Of a stretch of 19,900 bases of DNA, positions 7,534 through 15,187 are shown piece by piece. The translations under genes were made by a program, and so were the position numbers. A model generated the notes under the pieces. It was given only the letters and a program-made list of their open reading frames with translations, was not told the DNA's origin and made no database searches. Each line of letters begins with the position of its first letter. Within the stretch, counting starts at the first letter, position 1. Origin of the DNA: an uncultured Lachnospiraceae bacterium (GTDB taxonomy: Bacteria > Bacillota > Clostridia > Lachnospirales > Lachnospiraceae); contig CAJOPP010000572.1 of NCBI GenBank assembly GCA_905236365.1, positions 1-19,900 of the forward strand, in the 5' to 3' direction.

Positions 7534-8706
7534 ATGGATTTCGTATTAAGTAAGAAACATGAAATGGCAAGAAATCTTTTTAAAGAATTTGCCGAGAATG
7601 AAGCGAAGCCACTTGCTCAGGAGACTGATGAGGAAGAAAAGTTTCCGAAGGCGACTGTTGAAAAGATGGCTAAGAGTGGATTCCTTGGAATTCCTGTTCC
7701 TAAGGAGTTTGGAGGACAGGGTTGTGATCCTTTAACTTATGTTTTGTGTGTAGAGGAACTTTCTAAGGTTTGTGGAACAACAGGTGTTATTGTTTCTGCA
7801 CATACATCTCTTTGTGTAGATCCGATTCAGACCTATGGAACGCCTGAACAGAAGGAGAAATATTTACCGGATCTTGCTTCAGGAAGAAAACTTGGTGCAT
7901 TTGGTCTTACAGAGCCGGGAGCTGGTACTGATGCACAGGGGCAGCAGACAAAGGCGGTATTTGATGAGGCTACAAATGAGTGGGTATTAAATGGTTCTAA
8001 GTGCTTCATTACTAATGGTAAAGAAGCTGATGTATATATTGTAATTGCAGTTACAGGTAAGGTAGAGAAGCGTGGCAGAGTGATGAAAGAGATTTCTGCT
8101 TTTATCGTAGAGAAGGGAACTCCTGGATTTACGTTCGGAACCAAAGAGAAGAAGATGGGTATCCGTGGCTCTTCTACATATGAGTTAATCTTTACGGATT
8201 GCCGTATTCCAAAGGACAATTTGTTAGGTGCAAAAGGTAAAGGATTTAACATTGCTATGCATACTTTGGATGGTGGACGTATCGGTATCGCTGCACAGGC
8301 ACTCGGTATTGCAGAGGGTGCATTGGAAGCAACTGTTGCATATGTAAAGGAAAGAAAACAGTTCGGAAGAAGTATTGCACAATTCCAGAATACACAGTTC
8401 CAGTTGGCTGATATGGCCACAAAGGTAGAGGCTGCAAAACTTCTTGTTTACAAAGCTGCTATGAAGAAGGCAGAATATCAAGCTAATCCAAAGGTATCTT
8501 ATTCTGTTGAGGCTGCTATGGCAAAGCTTTATGCGGCTGAAGTTGCAATGGAGGTTACCACTAAGGCTGTACAGCTTCATGGTGGTTATGGTTATATTAG
8601 AGAGTATGACGTTGAGCGTATGATGAGAGATGCTAAGATTACAGAGATCTATGAGGGAACTTCTGAGGTTCAGCGTATGGTTATCTCTGCGAATCTTTTG
8701 AAATAG
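7534..8706 (+). CDS. bcd: Butyryl-CoA dehydrogenase
   Basis: An FAD-dependent acyl-CoA dehydrogenase, 390 residues, that reduces crotonyl-CoA to butyryl-CoA. In anaerobic butyrate producers it works with EtfBA in a complex that couples this step to ferredoxin reduction by NADH. Visible signatures are GAFGLTEPGAGTDA (121-134) and WVLNGSKCFITNG (150-162) for flavin and substrate contacts, GGRGIAAQALG-like GGRIGIAAQALG, and the catalytic base E374 in IYEGTSEVQR. AGGAGG at 7517-7522 precedes the ATG by 11 bases. The following etfB gene overlaps its stop codon with its ribosome binding site, which supports coupled expression. Confidence 0.96.
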   Translation: MDFVLSKKHEMARNLFKEFAENEAKPLAQETDEEEKFPKATVEKMAKSGFLGIPVPKEFGGQGCDPLTYVLCVEELSKVCGTTGVIVSAHTSLCVDPIQTYGTPEQKEKYLPDLASGRKLGAFGLTEPGAGTDAQGQQTKAVFDEATNEWVLNGSKCFITNGKEADVYIVIAVTGKVEKRGRVMKEISAFIVEKGTPGFTFGTKEKKMGIRGSSTYELIFTDCRIPKDNLLGAKGKGFNIAMHTLDGGRIGIAAQALGIAEGALEATVAYVKERKQFGRSIAQFQNTQFQLADMATKVEAAKLLVYKAAMKKAEYQANPKVSYSVEAAMAKLYAAEVAMEVTTKAVQLHGGYGYIREYDVERMMRDAKITEIYEGTSEVQRMVISANLLK

Positions 8707-8719
8707 GAGGTAATTGGAC

Positions 8720-9508
8720 GTGAAAATAGTTGTATGTGTAAAACAGGTACCTGATACAAAGGGTGGCGTTGAGTTTAATCCGGATGGTACTTTGAATCGA
8801 GCAGCAATGCTCACAATTATGAATCCAGATGACAAGGCAGGTCTTGAGGCTGCACTTCGTTTAAAGGATCAGTATGGTGCTGAGGTTACAGTCGTAACGA
8901 TGGGTCTTCCAAAAGCAGAGGATGTTCTTCGGGAAGCATTGGCAATGGGTGCAGATAAGGGAATCCTTGTAACAGACCGTGTACTTGGCGGTGCAGATAC
9001 TTGGGCTACTTCCACAACTCTTGCAGGAGCTCTTCGTAACCTTGATTATGATCTTATTATTACAGGTCGTCAGGCAATTGATGGAGATACCGCTCAGGTG
9101 GGTCCTCAGATTGCAGAGCATTTGGATCTTCCTGTTATCTCATATGCTGAGGAGATTGTAGCAGTGGATGAAAAATCCATTACTGTAAAGCGTCAGTATG
9201 AGGATAGACATCACATCTTAAAGGCACAGTTCCCTTGCTTACTTACAGCACTTGCTGAGCTGAATGAGCCTCGTTACATGACACCAGGTGGAATCTTTGA
9301 TGCATTGGATGCTGAGATTACAGTATGGGGAAGAGCTGATCTGAAGGATATTGATGATAGCAACTTAGGTCTTAAGGGCTCTCCGACCAAGATCGCAAAA
9401 GCATCTGATAAGGTTCGAAAGGGTGCCGGTGAAAAGGTAGCTCCAGAATCAGCAGATGAAGCAGTTAGTTACATTTTAGATAAGTTAGTAACCAAGCATA
9501 TTATCTGA
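8720..9508 (+). CDS. etfB: Electron transfer flavoprotein subunit beta
   Basis: The 262-residue beta subunit of the Bcd-associated electron transfer flavoprotein. It starts MKIVVCVKQVPDT as EtfB proteins do, and carries the nucleotide-binding loop ITGRQAIDGDTAQVGPQIA (114-132). A GTG start at 8720 is chosen: AGGAGG at 8705-8710 is 9 bases away, whereas the in-frame TTG at 8714 is only 3 bases away and would add residues before the conserved start. The ribosome binding site overlaps the TAG of bcd (8704-8706), so translation is probably coupled. Operon context with bcd suggests a bifurcating ETF; sequence alone does not prove bifurcation. Confidence 0.95.
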   Translation: MKIVVCVKQVPDTKGGVEFNPDGTLNRAAMLTIMNPDDKAGLEAALRLKDQYGAEVTVVTMGLPKAEDVLREALAMGADKGILVTDRVLGGADTWATSTTLAGALRNLDYDLIITGRQAIDGDTAQVGPQIAEHLDLPVISYAEEIVAVDEKSITVKRQYEDRHHILKAQFPCLLTALAELNEPRYMTPGGIFDALDAEITVWGRADLKDIDDSNLGLKGSPTKIAKASDKVRKGAGEKVAPESADEAVSYILDKLVTKHII

Positions 9509-9535
9509 TTTTGGAAAGGAGAAGAGGTGACATAA

Positions 9536-10594
9536 ATGGAATTAACAAACGAACAGATCGCTGAGTATAAGGGTGTATTTGTATACGCTCAGCAGGTAGA
9601 TAATGAGATTAGCAGTATTGCATTGGAGCTTCTTGGAAAGGCAAAAGAGCTTGCTGCAACACTTGAGACAGATGTAACCGCAGTTTTGATTGGCTCCGAT
9701 GTAAAGGGACTTACCGATCAGTTGGCAGAGTATGGTGCAGATAAGGTTATCGTTGTAGATGATCCGGAATTGAAGGATTATAGAACAGAACCATATACAC
9801 ATGCACTTGCTTCTGTGATTAACGAGTATAAGCCTGATATTGTATTAGTTGGTGCAACTGCAATCGGACGTGATTTGGGACCACGTGTTTCCGCACGTGT
9901 TCAGACTGGTTTGACAGCTGACTGTACAGTACTTGAGATTGGTGATTTTCCACTTAATCCAATTCCAAATCAGGAGCAGAAACATAATCAGTTGTTGATG
10001 ACTCGTCCTGCGTTTGGTGGTAATACAATTGCTACTATCGCCTGCCCGAATAACCGTCCGCAGATGGCAACCGTTCGTCCGGGTGTTATGCAGAAGATTT
10101 CTCCAATTGCCGGTGCAAAGGCAGAAGTGATTGAATTTAATCCGGGATTTACTCCAGACAACAAGTATGTTGAGATTTTAGAGGTAGTAAAATCTGTAAA
10201 AGAGACAGTAGATATTCAGTCTGCAAAGATTTTAGTATCTGGCGGTCGTGGAGTGGGAAGTGAAGAGAACTTCAAACTTCTTAGAGACTTAGCAGATGTA
10301 CTTGGCGGTGAGGTATCCTGCTCACGTGCCGTTGTTGAGAATGGCTGGTTATCAGTAGATCATCAGGTAGGACAGACTGGTAAGACTGTTCGTCCAAATG
10401 TATATTTTGCAATTGGTATCTCTGGTGCAATTCAGCATGTAGCTGGTATGGAAGAGTCAGATCTTATTGTTGCAATCAACAAAGATGAGGATGCTCCAAT
10501 TTTTGATGTGGCAGACTATGGCATTGTTGGTGATCTGAATAAGATTGTTCCGCAGCTTACTGAAGCAATCAAGGCCGAGTTGGCAAACAAATAA
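9536..10594 (+). CDS. etfA: Electron transfer flavoprotein subunit alpha
   Basis: The 352-residue alpha subunit pairs with EtfB to carry electrons to and from Bcd. The N-terminal domain (about 10-200) includes VLVGATAIGRDLGPRVSARVQTGLTADCT. The C-terminal FAD domain has SGGRGVGSEENF (235-246), the VDHQVGQTGKTVRP block (274-287) and GISGAIQHVAGM (294-305), ending with ADYGIVGDL. GAGGTGA at 9524-9530 is the likely ribosome binding site; a second GGAG at 9518-9521 is further away. It is the last gene of the operon and is followed by a strong terminator. Confidence 0.96.
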   Translation: MELTNEQIAEYKGVFVYAQQVDNEISSIALELLGKAKELAATLETDVTAVLIGSDVKGLTDQLAEYGADKVIVVDDPELKDYRTEPYTHALASVINEYKPDIVLVGATAIGRDLGPRVSARVQTGLTADCTVLEIGDFPLNPIPNQEQKHNQLLMTRPAFGGNTIATIACPNNRPQMATVRPGVMQKISPIAGAKAEVIEFNPGFTPDNKYVEILEVVKSVKETVDIQSAKILVSGGRGVGSEENFKLLRDLADVLGGEVSCSRAVVENGWLSVDHQVGQTGKTVRPNVYFAIGISGAIQHVAGMEESDLIVAINKDEDAPIFDVADYGIVGDLNKIVPQLTEAIKAELANK

Positions 10595-10635
10595 GATAAA
10601 GCTTATATATAGTGTTTTAAGACGGAACGATTAAT

Positions 10636-10677
10636 AAAAAGGGATTTGTAACTATGTGTTACAAATCTCTTTTTGTA
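10636..10677 (+). terminator. Terminator of the butyrate operon
   Basis: A 17-bp stem (10636-10652 with 10658-10674, one G-U pair) and a 5-base loop, TATGT. The 3' arm ends CTCTTTTT, which gives the U tract. It begins 41 bases after the etfA stop. Confidence 0.93.
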
Positions 10678-10693
10678 TCTTATACAAATAAAC

Positions 10694-10860
10694 CACCTGC
10701 TATGCAGATGTGTCCACAGCTGTTTTAGCTTACAGTAAAAAGCTCCAGTGATTTAATGTGCATCCGGTAGCACTCGTTTCTAACGGGTGAATTACTAAGT
10801 CAGCCTGGCGGTGAGAATGGATAGGGTGACCATCGTTAGGTAGAATCTGAAGGAAACGTC
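10694..10860 (+). ncRNA. Candidate structured non-coding RNA or mobile-element RNA remnant
   Basis: No convincing frame runs through this block. Its 10741-10860 part has 57 G or C of 120 bases, against very AT-rich sequence just after it. Hairpins visible as + strand RNA are 10694-10712 (CTGC/GCAG, then CAC/GTG with a 2-base bulge), CACTCGTT/AACGGGTG (10771-10778 with 10782-10789, one wobble), and CCTGGCGGTG/CATCGTTAGG (10804-10813 with 10831-10840, three wobbles). The wobble polarity favours + strand transcription. The style, including TAGAATCTGAAGGAAACG at 10841-10858, recalls 5' fragments of group II introns or the 3' guide-RNA tails of tnpB elements. That is a memory-based resemblance, not a match, and no transposase or maturase gene is nearby. 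Confidence 0.32.
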
Positions 10861-10955
10861 AAGATATTTTGATATACTTAATCATGATAGGAATAGGTAT
10901 TTTATTGGTTTCAGTATCATATTAATATTATTATAATAATAAACAGTGTGAAATT

Positions 10956-12221
10956 ATGGAAATATATATTGTGAAACAGGGAGATACATTGGATAGCATA
11001 GCGAATCGGTTTGGCGTGTCAGCTGCGCGTATTGCATATGATAATGAGGTGAATGGAGAAAGTTTAGTGGTAGGGCAGGCTCTTATTGTATTAAGACCGG
11101 AAATCATCTATACCATAAAGGATGGCGATACCCTGCAAAGTATTGCGGACAATTTTCAAACCACAGAGCTTCAGTTGATGCGAAACAATTCGTATATGTT
11201 AAATGAAGATTTTTTGCTACCGGGGAGAACAATTGTGATTACTTTTGAAGAAATGGAACAGAGAGCAATTGATGTTTTTGGTTATGCGTATGCATTCATA
11301 TTGGAAACTGTGTTGGAAGAGGCTTGTTTGTATATACAGGAGCTTCTTCCGTTTTCGTATGGCTTTAATGAAGATGGTTCTTTGATATTAATGAATGATG
11401 AACGTTTGTTGGCAACAGCAGTACGATTTGAAATTCAAAAACGAATGGTACTTACTCCGTTGGATCGAAATGAGAGGTTTAATAATCAATTAGTAGTGAG
11501 ATTATTGTCAGATGAGGGAATGCGGAAAACACTTATAGATAATGTGATATTGACAATGAGGGAAAAGGGCTACGAAGCACTGGATATTGACTTTGAATTT
11601 ATTCCGGGGGAATATCGGGAGGCTTATGTGACATTTATTGAAGAAGTCAGAAGCCGTCTGAATGCAGAGGGATATCAAGTAAGTGTGGCATTACCTCCGA
11701 AAATTTCAGATGATCAGCCGGGACTTCTGTATGAAGGGATTGATTATCAGGCAATTGGGAATGCAGCAGATAGTATATTTTTGATGACATATGAATGGGG
11801 TTACAAATATGGTCCGCCAATGGCAGTAGCACCAATTCCTAGTGTCAGGAGAGTGTTAGATTATGCGGTATCGGTAATTGATCGGAATAAAATCAATATG
11901 GGGATACCGAATTATGGATATGACTGGCCATTGCCGTATGAGCGGGGTGTTACAGTAGCAGATACAATTGGTTATTCAGATGCGATACAAAGAGCGATGG
12001 ATTACGGTGTTTCAATCCTATATGATGAAGAAGCACAGGCACCATATTTTTATTATGCAGCAGATGAGGGAGAACATGTAGTATGGTTTGAAGATATCAG
12101 AAGCATTCAGGCTAAATATGATCTCATTAGAGAATATGGATTAAATGGCGGAGGATATTGGAATTTGATGCGGGAATTTCGGCAGAATTGGATGTATGTG
12201 AATCAGATAAAAGAGGGGTGA
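10956..12221 (+). CDS. yaaH: LysM-LysM-GH18 peptidoglycan hydrolase, YaaH/SleL-like spore cortex enzyme
   Basis: A 421-residue protein with two N-terminal LysM repeats (IVKQGDTLDSIANRFGV, about 4-47, and YTIKDGDTLQSIADNF, about 52-96) that bind peptidoglycan, followed by a glycosyl hydrolase 18 barrel (about 105-415). The catalytic signature LDIDFEF gives D210, D212 and the acid E214. Relatives in sporulating Firmicutes cut the N-acetylglucosamine linkage of spore cortex peptidoglycan during germination. There is no signal peptide, which fits proteins deposited in the spore from the mother cell. No good ribosome binding site precedes the ATG; the leader is nearly all A and T. The gene stands alone between the two butyrate operons. 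Assignment to the family is firm, the germination role is inferred. Confidence 0.88.
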   Translation: MEIYIVKQGDTLDSIANRFGVSAARIAYDNEVNGESLVVGQALIVLRPEIIYTIKDGDTLQSIADNFQTTELQLMRNNSYMLNEDFLLPGRTIVITFEEMEQRAIDVFGYAYAFILETVLEEACLYIQELLPFSYGFNEDGSLILMNDERLLATAVRFEIQKRMVLTPLDRNERFNNQLVVRLLSDEGMRKTLIDNVILTMREKGYEALDIDFEFIPGEYREAYVTFIEEVRSRLNAEGYQVSVALPPKISDDQPGLLYEGIDYQAIGNAADSIFLMTYEWGYKYGPPMAVAPIPSVRRVLDYAVSVIDRNKINMGIPNYGYDWPLPYERGVTVADTIGYSDAIQRAMDYGVSILYDEEAQAPYFYYAADEGEHVVWFEDIRSIQAKYDLIREYGLNGGGYWNLMREFRQNWMYVNQIKEG

Positions 12222-12266
12222 TGAATTTGCCTATATGAAATATTTCTGAATGTTCCAATAAGTCCA

Positions 12267-12317
12267 TAAGACGAGAATCGTGTTTAAGCATGGGTTTCCG
12301 CGATTCTCATGGTCTTA
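12267..12317 (+). repeat. Long inverted repeat downstream of the GH18 gene
   Basis: GAGAATCGTG (12273-12282) pairs with CGCGATTCTC (12299-12308), and TAAGAC (12267-12272) with GTCTTA (12312-12317), with a 3-base bulge (ATG, 12309-12311): 16 bp in all. It begins 45 bases after the GH18 stop. No T tract follows on either strand, so it is not a standard terminator; it may define the 3' end of the mRNA or be a small repetitive element. Confidence 0.6.
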
Positions 12318-12394
12318 CTGCTACAGTCTGAATTCGTTACAATGCTATATTGTATATGTAATTTGACAAATATACTTTTTGAAGCATGGTTTTG

Positions 12395-12402
12395 CCCCCC
12401 CC
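12395..12402. repeat. C8 homopolymer
   Basis: Eight consecutive C in an AT-rich non-coding stretch. Such tracts can slip during replication and are also common sites of sequencing or assembly error. No gene start lies close enough to assign a phase-variation role. Confidence 0.9.
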
Positions 12403-12446
12403 GATATCATTATATGTTGGAAACTTTAGTTTAAAATCGGAAACGC

Positions 12447-12487
12447 ATTCCGCAGCAAGAACGCTCTATGTATTCTTGCTGTGGAAT
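12447..12487. repeat. 15-bp inverted repeat downstream of the small ORF
   Basis: ATTCCGCAGCAAGAA (12447-12461) pairs with TTCTTGCTGTGGAAT (12473-12487) around an 11-base loop. The single imperfection is a G-U pair as + strand RNA and an A-C mismatch on the minus strand. It is 33 bases beyond the minus-strand small ORF stop and could end that transcript, since ATTTT follows some 8-10 bases later on that strand, but the T tract is poor. Confidence 0.6.
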
Positions 12488-12519
12488 ATGCATTGAAAAG
12501 AGTAGAGGATTTAAGATTC

Positions 12520-12669
12520 TTAATCTTCCTCTTCAGCAATTACCTTTAGTATTTCCATTAAATCATATATATTATTAATGATAACATTACGATTTAAGAT
12601 TTCATTTTTTAATTCAGTAGAAAGTGTTTCAAATTTTTTCTGAATAGCTGGGTTTACATAAGATGCCAT
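12520..12669 (-). CDS. Small conserved-type hypothetical protein, 49 residues
   Basis: The reading frame starts ATG at 12669 (minus) with GAGGTGAT just upstream (ribosome binding site at about 12673-12680) and stops TAA at 12520-12522. The protein begins MASYVNPAIQKKFETLSTEL and continues with a helical segment KNEILNRNVIINNIYDLMEI, ending in acidic AEEED. It has no membrane segment, no cysteines and no motif that I can tie to a function. The pattern ELKNxILxRNV...DLMxxL resembles small uncharacterised proteins seen in Lachnospiraceae genomes, from memory only. A -10-like TATACT lies 18-23 bases above the start codon (12687-12692) without a clear -35. Confidence 0.7.
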   Translation of the reverse strand: MASYVNPAIQKKFETLSTELKNEILNRNVIINNIYDLMEILKVIAEEED

Positions 12670-12759
12670 ATTATCACCTCTGAAATAGTATATGCAGAAA
12701 GGATAGATTCATTCATGGAATTCAGATTGTCCTGTTTTTTGATGTGTTTGTATGTTTTT

Positions 12760-12806
12760 TATAAATAAAGACTGCTACAGAAGTTTTGAAAATCTGCAAC
12801 AGTCTT
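12760..12806 (-). terminator. Terminator of the ptb-buk operon
   Basis: Read on the minus strand, AAGACTGTTGCAGA (12806-12793) pairs with TCTGTAGCAGTCTT (12781-12768), 14 bp with two G-U pairs, followed by TATTTAT. As + strand RNA those two positions are mismatches, so the minus orientation is favoured. It lies 140 bases after buk; nothing coding is seen between. Confidence 0.72.
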
Positions 12807-12945
12807 AATCAATTGACACATTTGCTTATTAAATATTTCATACAATGCGTTATTGTTGAGTTATATAGCCCGCTATGAACCTCTCTGCCGCCTAGCGTAT
12901 GAAAATTATCTTTCACGAATGTATCAGTTATTTATTTACGCTGTA

Positions 12946-14013
12946 TTAGTAAATTTGTGCTTCTTCTTCACCAGTTATAACGCGAAGAGCACCTTGAGCG
13001 AGTGCAAGCAATTCGTCTTCACCAGGATATATGGTGAAGTCAGCAATGAAACCGAGTTTTGCCTTTAATGCTTCAATTGTGAGGGCATTGTAAGCAATAC
13101 CGCCTGTACAGATAATTTGGTCGACTTTGCCATCCAGAACAGCAGCCATAGCACCTGCGTCTTTTGCAATCTGATAATGGAATGCATCAATTAAGTTTGC
13201 AGCATCCTGATTACCTTCATTTTTCATTTTTACAAGATCACGCATATCATTGGTTCCGATATATCCGTTGAAACCACCATTTCCACAGATTTTTTTGTAA
13301 ATCTCTTTCTCTGTATACTTACCGGAATAGCATAGCTTGATTAAGTCGCCAACCGGAACAGTTCCTGCACGTTCTGGAGAAAATGCTCCCTCTCCATCTA
13401 AGATGTTATTGACATCTATAACTTTTCCGTTTTTGTGAGCTCCGACAGAGACGCCACCGCCCATGTGAATCACGATTAAATTAAGTTCATCATAAGACTT
13501 ACCAATCTCTTTTGCGTAGCGCTTTGCAACAGCCTTCTGGTTTAGAGCGTGGAAGATACTTCTTCTAGGCAACTCCGGCATACCAGAATATCTTGCAACA
13601 GGTTCTAACTCATCGACTACAACAGGGTCAACAATGTAAGAAGGAACGCCAACTTCATCACCAATTTCTTTGGCGAGAATACCGCCCAGATTAGATGCAT
13701 GTTGTCCTTGCTTTCCAATCTTAAGATCTTCCAATAAATCATCTGTAACCGCATAAGTTCCACCAGGAATAGGCTTTAATAAGCCACCACGACCAACAAC
13801 AACATCTAAAGTCTGAATGTCGAAGTTCTTTTCCTTTAATACATTTAAGATAACTTCTTTACGGAAATCTTTCTGATCAATAATAGAAGCATATTTGGCA
13901 ATTTCCTCTGTAGGATGTCTCAGGGTTTCTTCAAAAATTTGATTCTCATCTTCGTATACACCGATTTTGGTAGAAGTAGAACCGGGATTGATGATCAATA
14001 TCGTATTAGCCAT
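12946..14013 (-). CDS. buk: Butyrate kinase
   Basis: A 355-residue acetokinase-family enzyme that transfers phosphate from butyryl phosphate to ADP, giving butyrate and ATP. The ASKHA nucleotide-binding signatures are INPGSTSTKIGVY (8-20), VIHMGGGVSVGAHKNG (181-196) and the late IICTGGIAYN motif. VVGRGGLLKPIPGGTY (72-87) is typical of butyrate kinases, and the length fits them better than the roughly 400-residue acetate kinases. AAGGAGG lies 9 bases above the ATG, directly after the ptb stop codon, with 15 bases between the two genes, so the pair is cotranscribed. Branched-chain acyl phosphates are possible alternative substrates, but the window context argues for butyrate. Confidence 0.95.
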   Translation of the reverse strand: MANTILIINPGSTSTKIGVYEDENQIFEETLRHPTEEIAKYASIIDQKDFRKEVILNVLKEKNFDIQTLDVVVGRGGLLKPIPGGTYAVTDDLLEDLKIGKQGQHASNLGGILAKEIGDEVGVPSYIVDPVVVDELEPVARYSGMPELPRRSIFHALNQKAVAKRYAKEIGKSYDELNLIVIHMGGGVSVGAHKNGKVIDVNNILDGEGAFSPERAGTVPVGDLIKLCYSGKYTEKEIYKKICGNGGFNGYIGTNDMRDLVKMKNEGNQDAANLIDAFHYQIAKDAGAMAAVLDGKVDQIICTGGIAYNALTIEALKAKLGFIADFTIYPGEDELLALAQGALRVITGEEEAQIY

Positions 14014-14028
14014 GTGCTAACTCCTCCT

Positions 14029-14943
14029 TTATTTGTTCATTGCCTCGGCAACAACAGCACCAACTGCAATGGAATTCACTTTTGTTTCAAAATCGTCAGA
14101 ACGAGATGTTAAGATAACTGGAGCCTTTGTGCCAGTTAAAATATTACCATTTATAACATTGGCATTGTGAACAAGAGCTTTGTATGTAATATTACCTGCA
14201 TGAATATCAGGGAATAATAAAATATCAGCATCTCCAACTATCTTACGATCTGTTGCACCTTTGTGTCTGGCTGCTTCCGGATCAATAGCAAGATCATAAG
14301 AGAGAGGACCGTCTACAATACATCCCGTAATCTGACCTTCTTGGTTCATCTTTGTTAATTCAGCGGCCTCAACAGTAACCGGCATTTTGGGATTCACTAC
14401 TTCAACAGCAGCTAAAGGAGCAACTTTAGGGCATTCAATTCCACATGCGTGAGCAATTTCAACAGTATTGCGGATGATGTTTGCTTTTGTTTCTAAATCC
14501 GGATAAGGGATAAAGGCAACATCACTTAAAAATAATAGACCATCATGACCTTCAATATCAAAAATACATACATGGGATAAAGTCTTGTCGGTACGAAGAC
14601 CTACTTCTTTGTCTAATACACTCTTTAGGAAGGATTTTGTGTCAATCAATCCCTTCATGTACATGTCAGCTTTACCATCATGAACCAGCTTGACGGCTGT
14701 CAAAGCTGCTTCGTATGTGTCTTCTACGTTGATGATTTCATAATCGGATAAATCCATGTTGATGGAAGCAGCAACTTCCTTGATCTTCGTTTCATCACCG
14801 ACTAAAATAGCTTCTGCAATCCCACGTTTTTTTGCTTCTGCAACAGCTTCAAGAACAGCGTCGTCCTGAGCAACTGCAACTGCAACTTTTTTTGTGCTGC
14901 ATGCTGCAACTTTAGCAAGTAAATCGTCAAAATTTTTTGTCAT
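14029..14943 (-). CDS. ptb: Phosphate butyryltransferase
   Basis: A 304-residue member of the phosphotransacetylase/phosphotransbutyrylase family that exchanges CoA of butyryl-CoA for phosphate. Recognisable regions are MYMKGLIDTKSFLKSVL (about 94-110), the FLSDVAFIPYPDLETKA stretch, VEVVNPKMPVT, and the C-terminal LLFPDIHAGNITYKAL with ILTGTKAPVILTSRSD. The length matches Ptb. GAGG lies 9 bases ahead of the ATG. It is the first gene of the ptb-buk operon, driven by the minus-strand promoter at 15012-15040. Together with Buk it provides the ATP-yielding end of the pathway begun in the thl-etfA operon. Confidence 0.95.
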   Translation of the reverse strand: MTKNFDDLLAKVAACSTKKVAVAVAQDDAVLEAVAEAKKRGIAEAILVGDETKIKEVAASINMDLSDYEIINVEDTYEAALTAVKLVHDGKADMYMKGLIDTKSFLKSVLDKEVGLRTDKTLSHVCIFDIEGHDGLLFLSDVAFIPYPDLETKANIIRNTVEIAHACGIECPKVAPLAAVEVVNPKMPVTVEAAELTKMNQEGQITGCIVDGPLSYDLAIDPEAARHKGATDRKIVGDADILLFPDIHAGNITYKALVHNANVINGNILTGTKAPVILTSRSDDFETKVNSIAVGAVVAEAMNK

Positions 14944-15011
14944 CTTTTTATACCTCGTTTAATTATATTTTTGGGAAATATACAATTTCCTTATATAAAT
15001 GTCCAAAAGTT

Positions 15012-15040
15012 ATAGTAACACTTGAAAAGATTTTGGTCAA
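15012..15040 (-). promoter_or_regulatory. Promoter of ptb-buk (extended -10)
   Basis: On the minus strand TTGACC (15040-15035), a 17-base spacer and TACTAT (15017-15012), preceded by TGT, make an extended -10 sigma-A promoter. The predicted leader is about 60 bases and contains a GGAAAT/ATTTCC dyad (14974-14990). Confidence 0.65.
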
Positions 15041-15053
15041 GGAGATTCCTTGA
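15037..15053. promoter_or_regulatory. Candidate operator overlapping the ptb -35
   Basis: TCAAGGA-GAT-TCCTTGA is a perfect 7-3-7 dyad (15037-15053). Its left arm overlaps the -35 hexamer of the minus-strand ptb promoter, a usual position for a repressor or a regulator acting from upstream. The regulator is not identified. Confidence 0.45.
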
Positions 15054-15160
15054 AATTAAAGATAAACAATTCCCATCTTCTGTTAACTAAAGAACAATAA
15101 TCTGATATTTTAATCCCCGATATCTTGTACATGAAGAGAAAATGTATAGCAGATTTTGTG

Positions 15161-15187
15161 AAAATGAATGAAAAATCTTTTCATTTT
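15161..15187. repeat. 8-bp dyad overlapping the -35 of the surface-protein promoter
   Basis: AAAATGAA (15161-15168) and TTCATTTT (15180-15187) are exact reverse complements 11 bases apart. The right arm covers the -35 hexamer at 15178-15183. AT-rich content makes chance more likely than for the ptb dyad. Confidence 0.4.

Noticed and set aside
12222..12240. Five-codon ORF (ATG AAT TTG CCT ATA TGA) after a GAGGGG site just past the GH18 gene
   Set aside because: Too short to judge; it arises from the sequence overlapping the GH18 stop codon.
12363..12376. TTGACA and TATACT close together as a promoter
   Set aside because: They are only 2 bases apart, and no suitable -10 lies 16-18 bases after the TTGACA.
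12853..13068. A 71-codon + strand ORF overlapping the end of buk
   Set aside because: Most of it is antisense to the buk C-terminus, it has no ribosome binding site and its sequence shows no domain; the minus-strand gene is clearly the real one.
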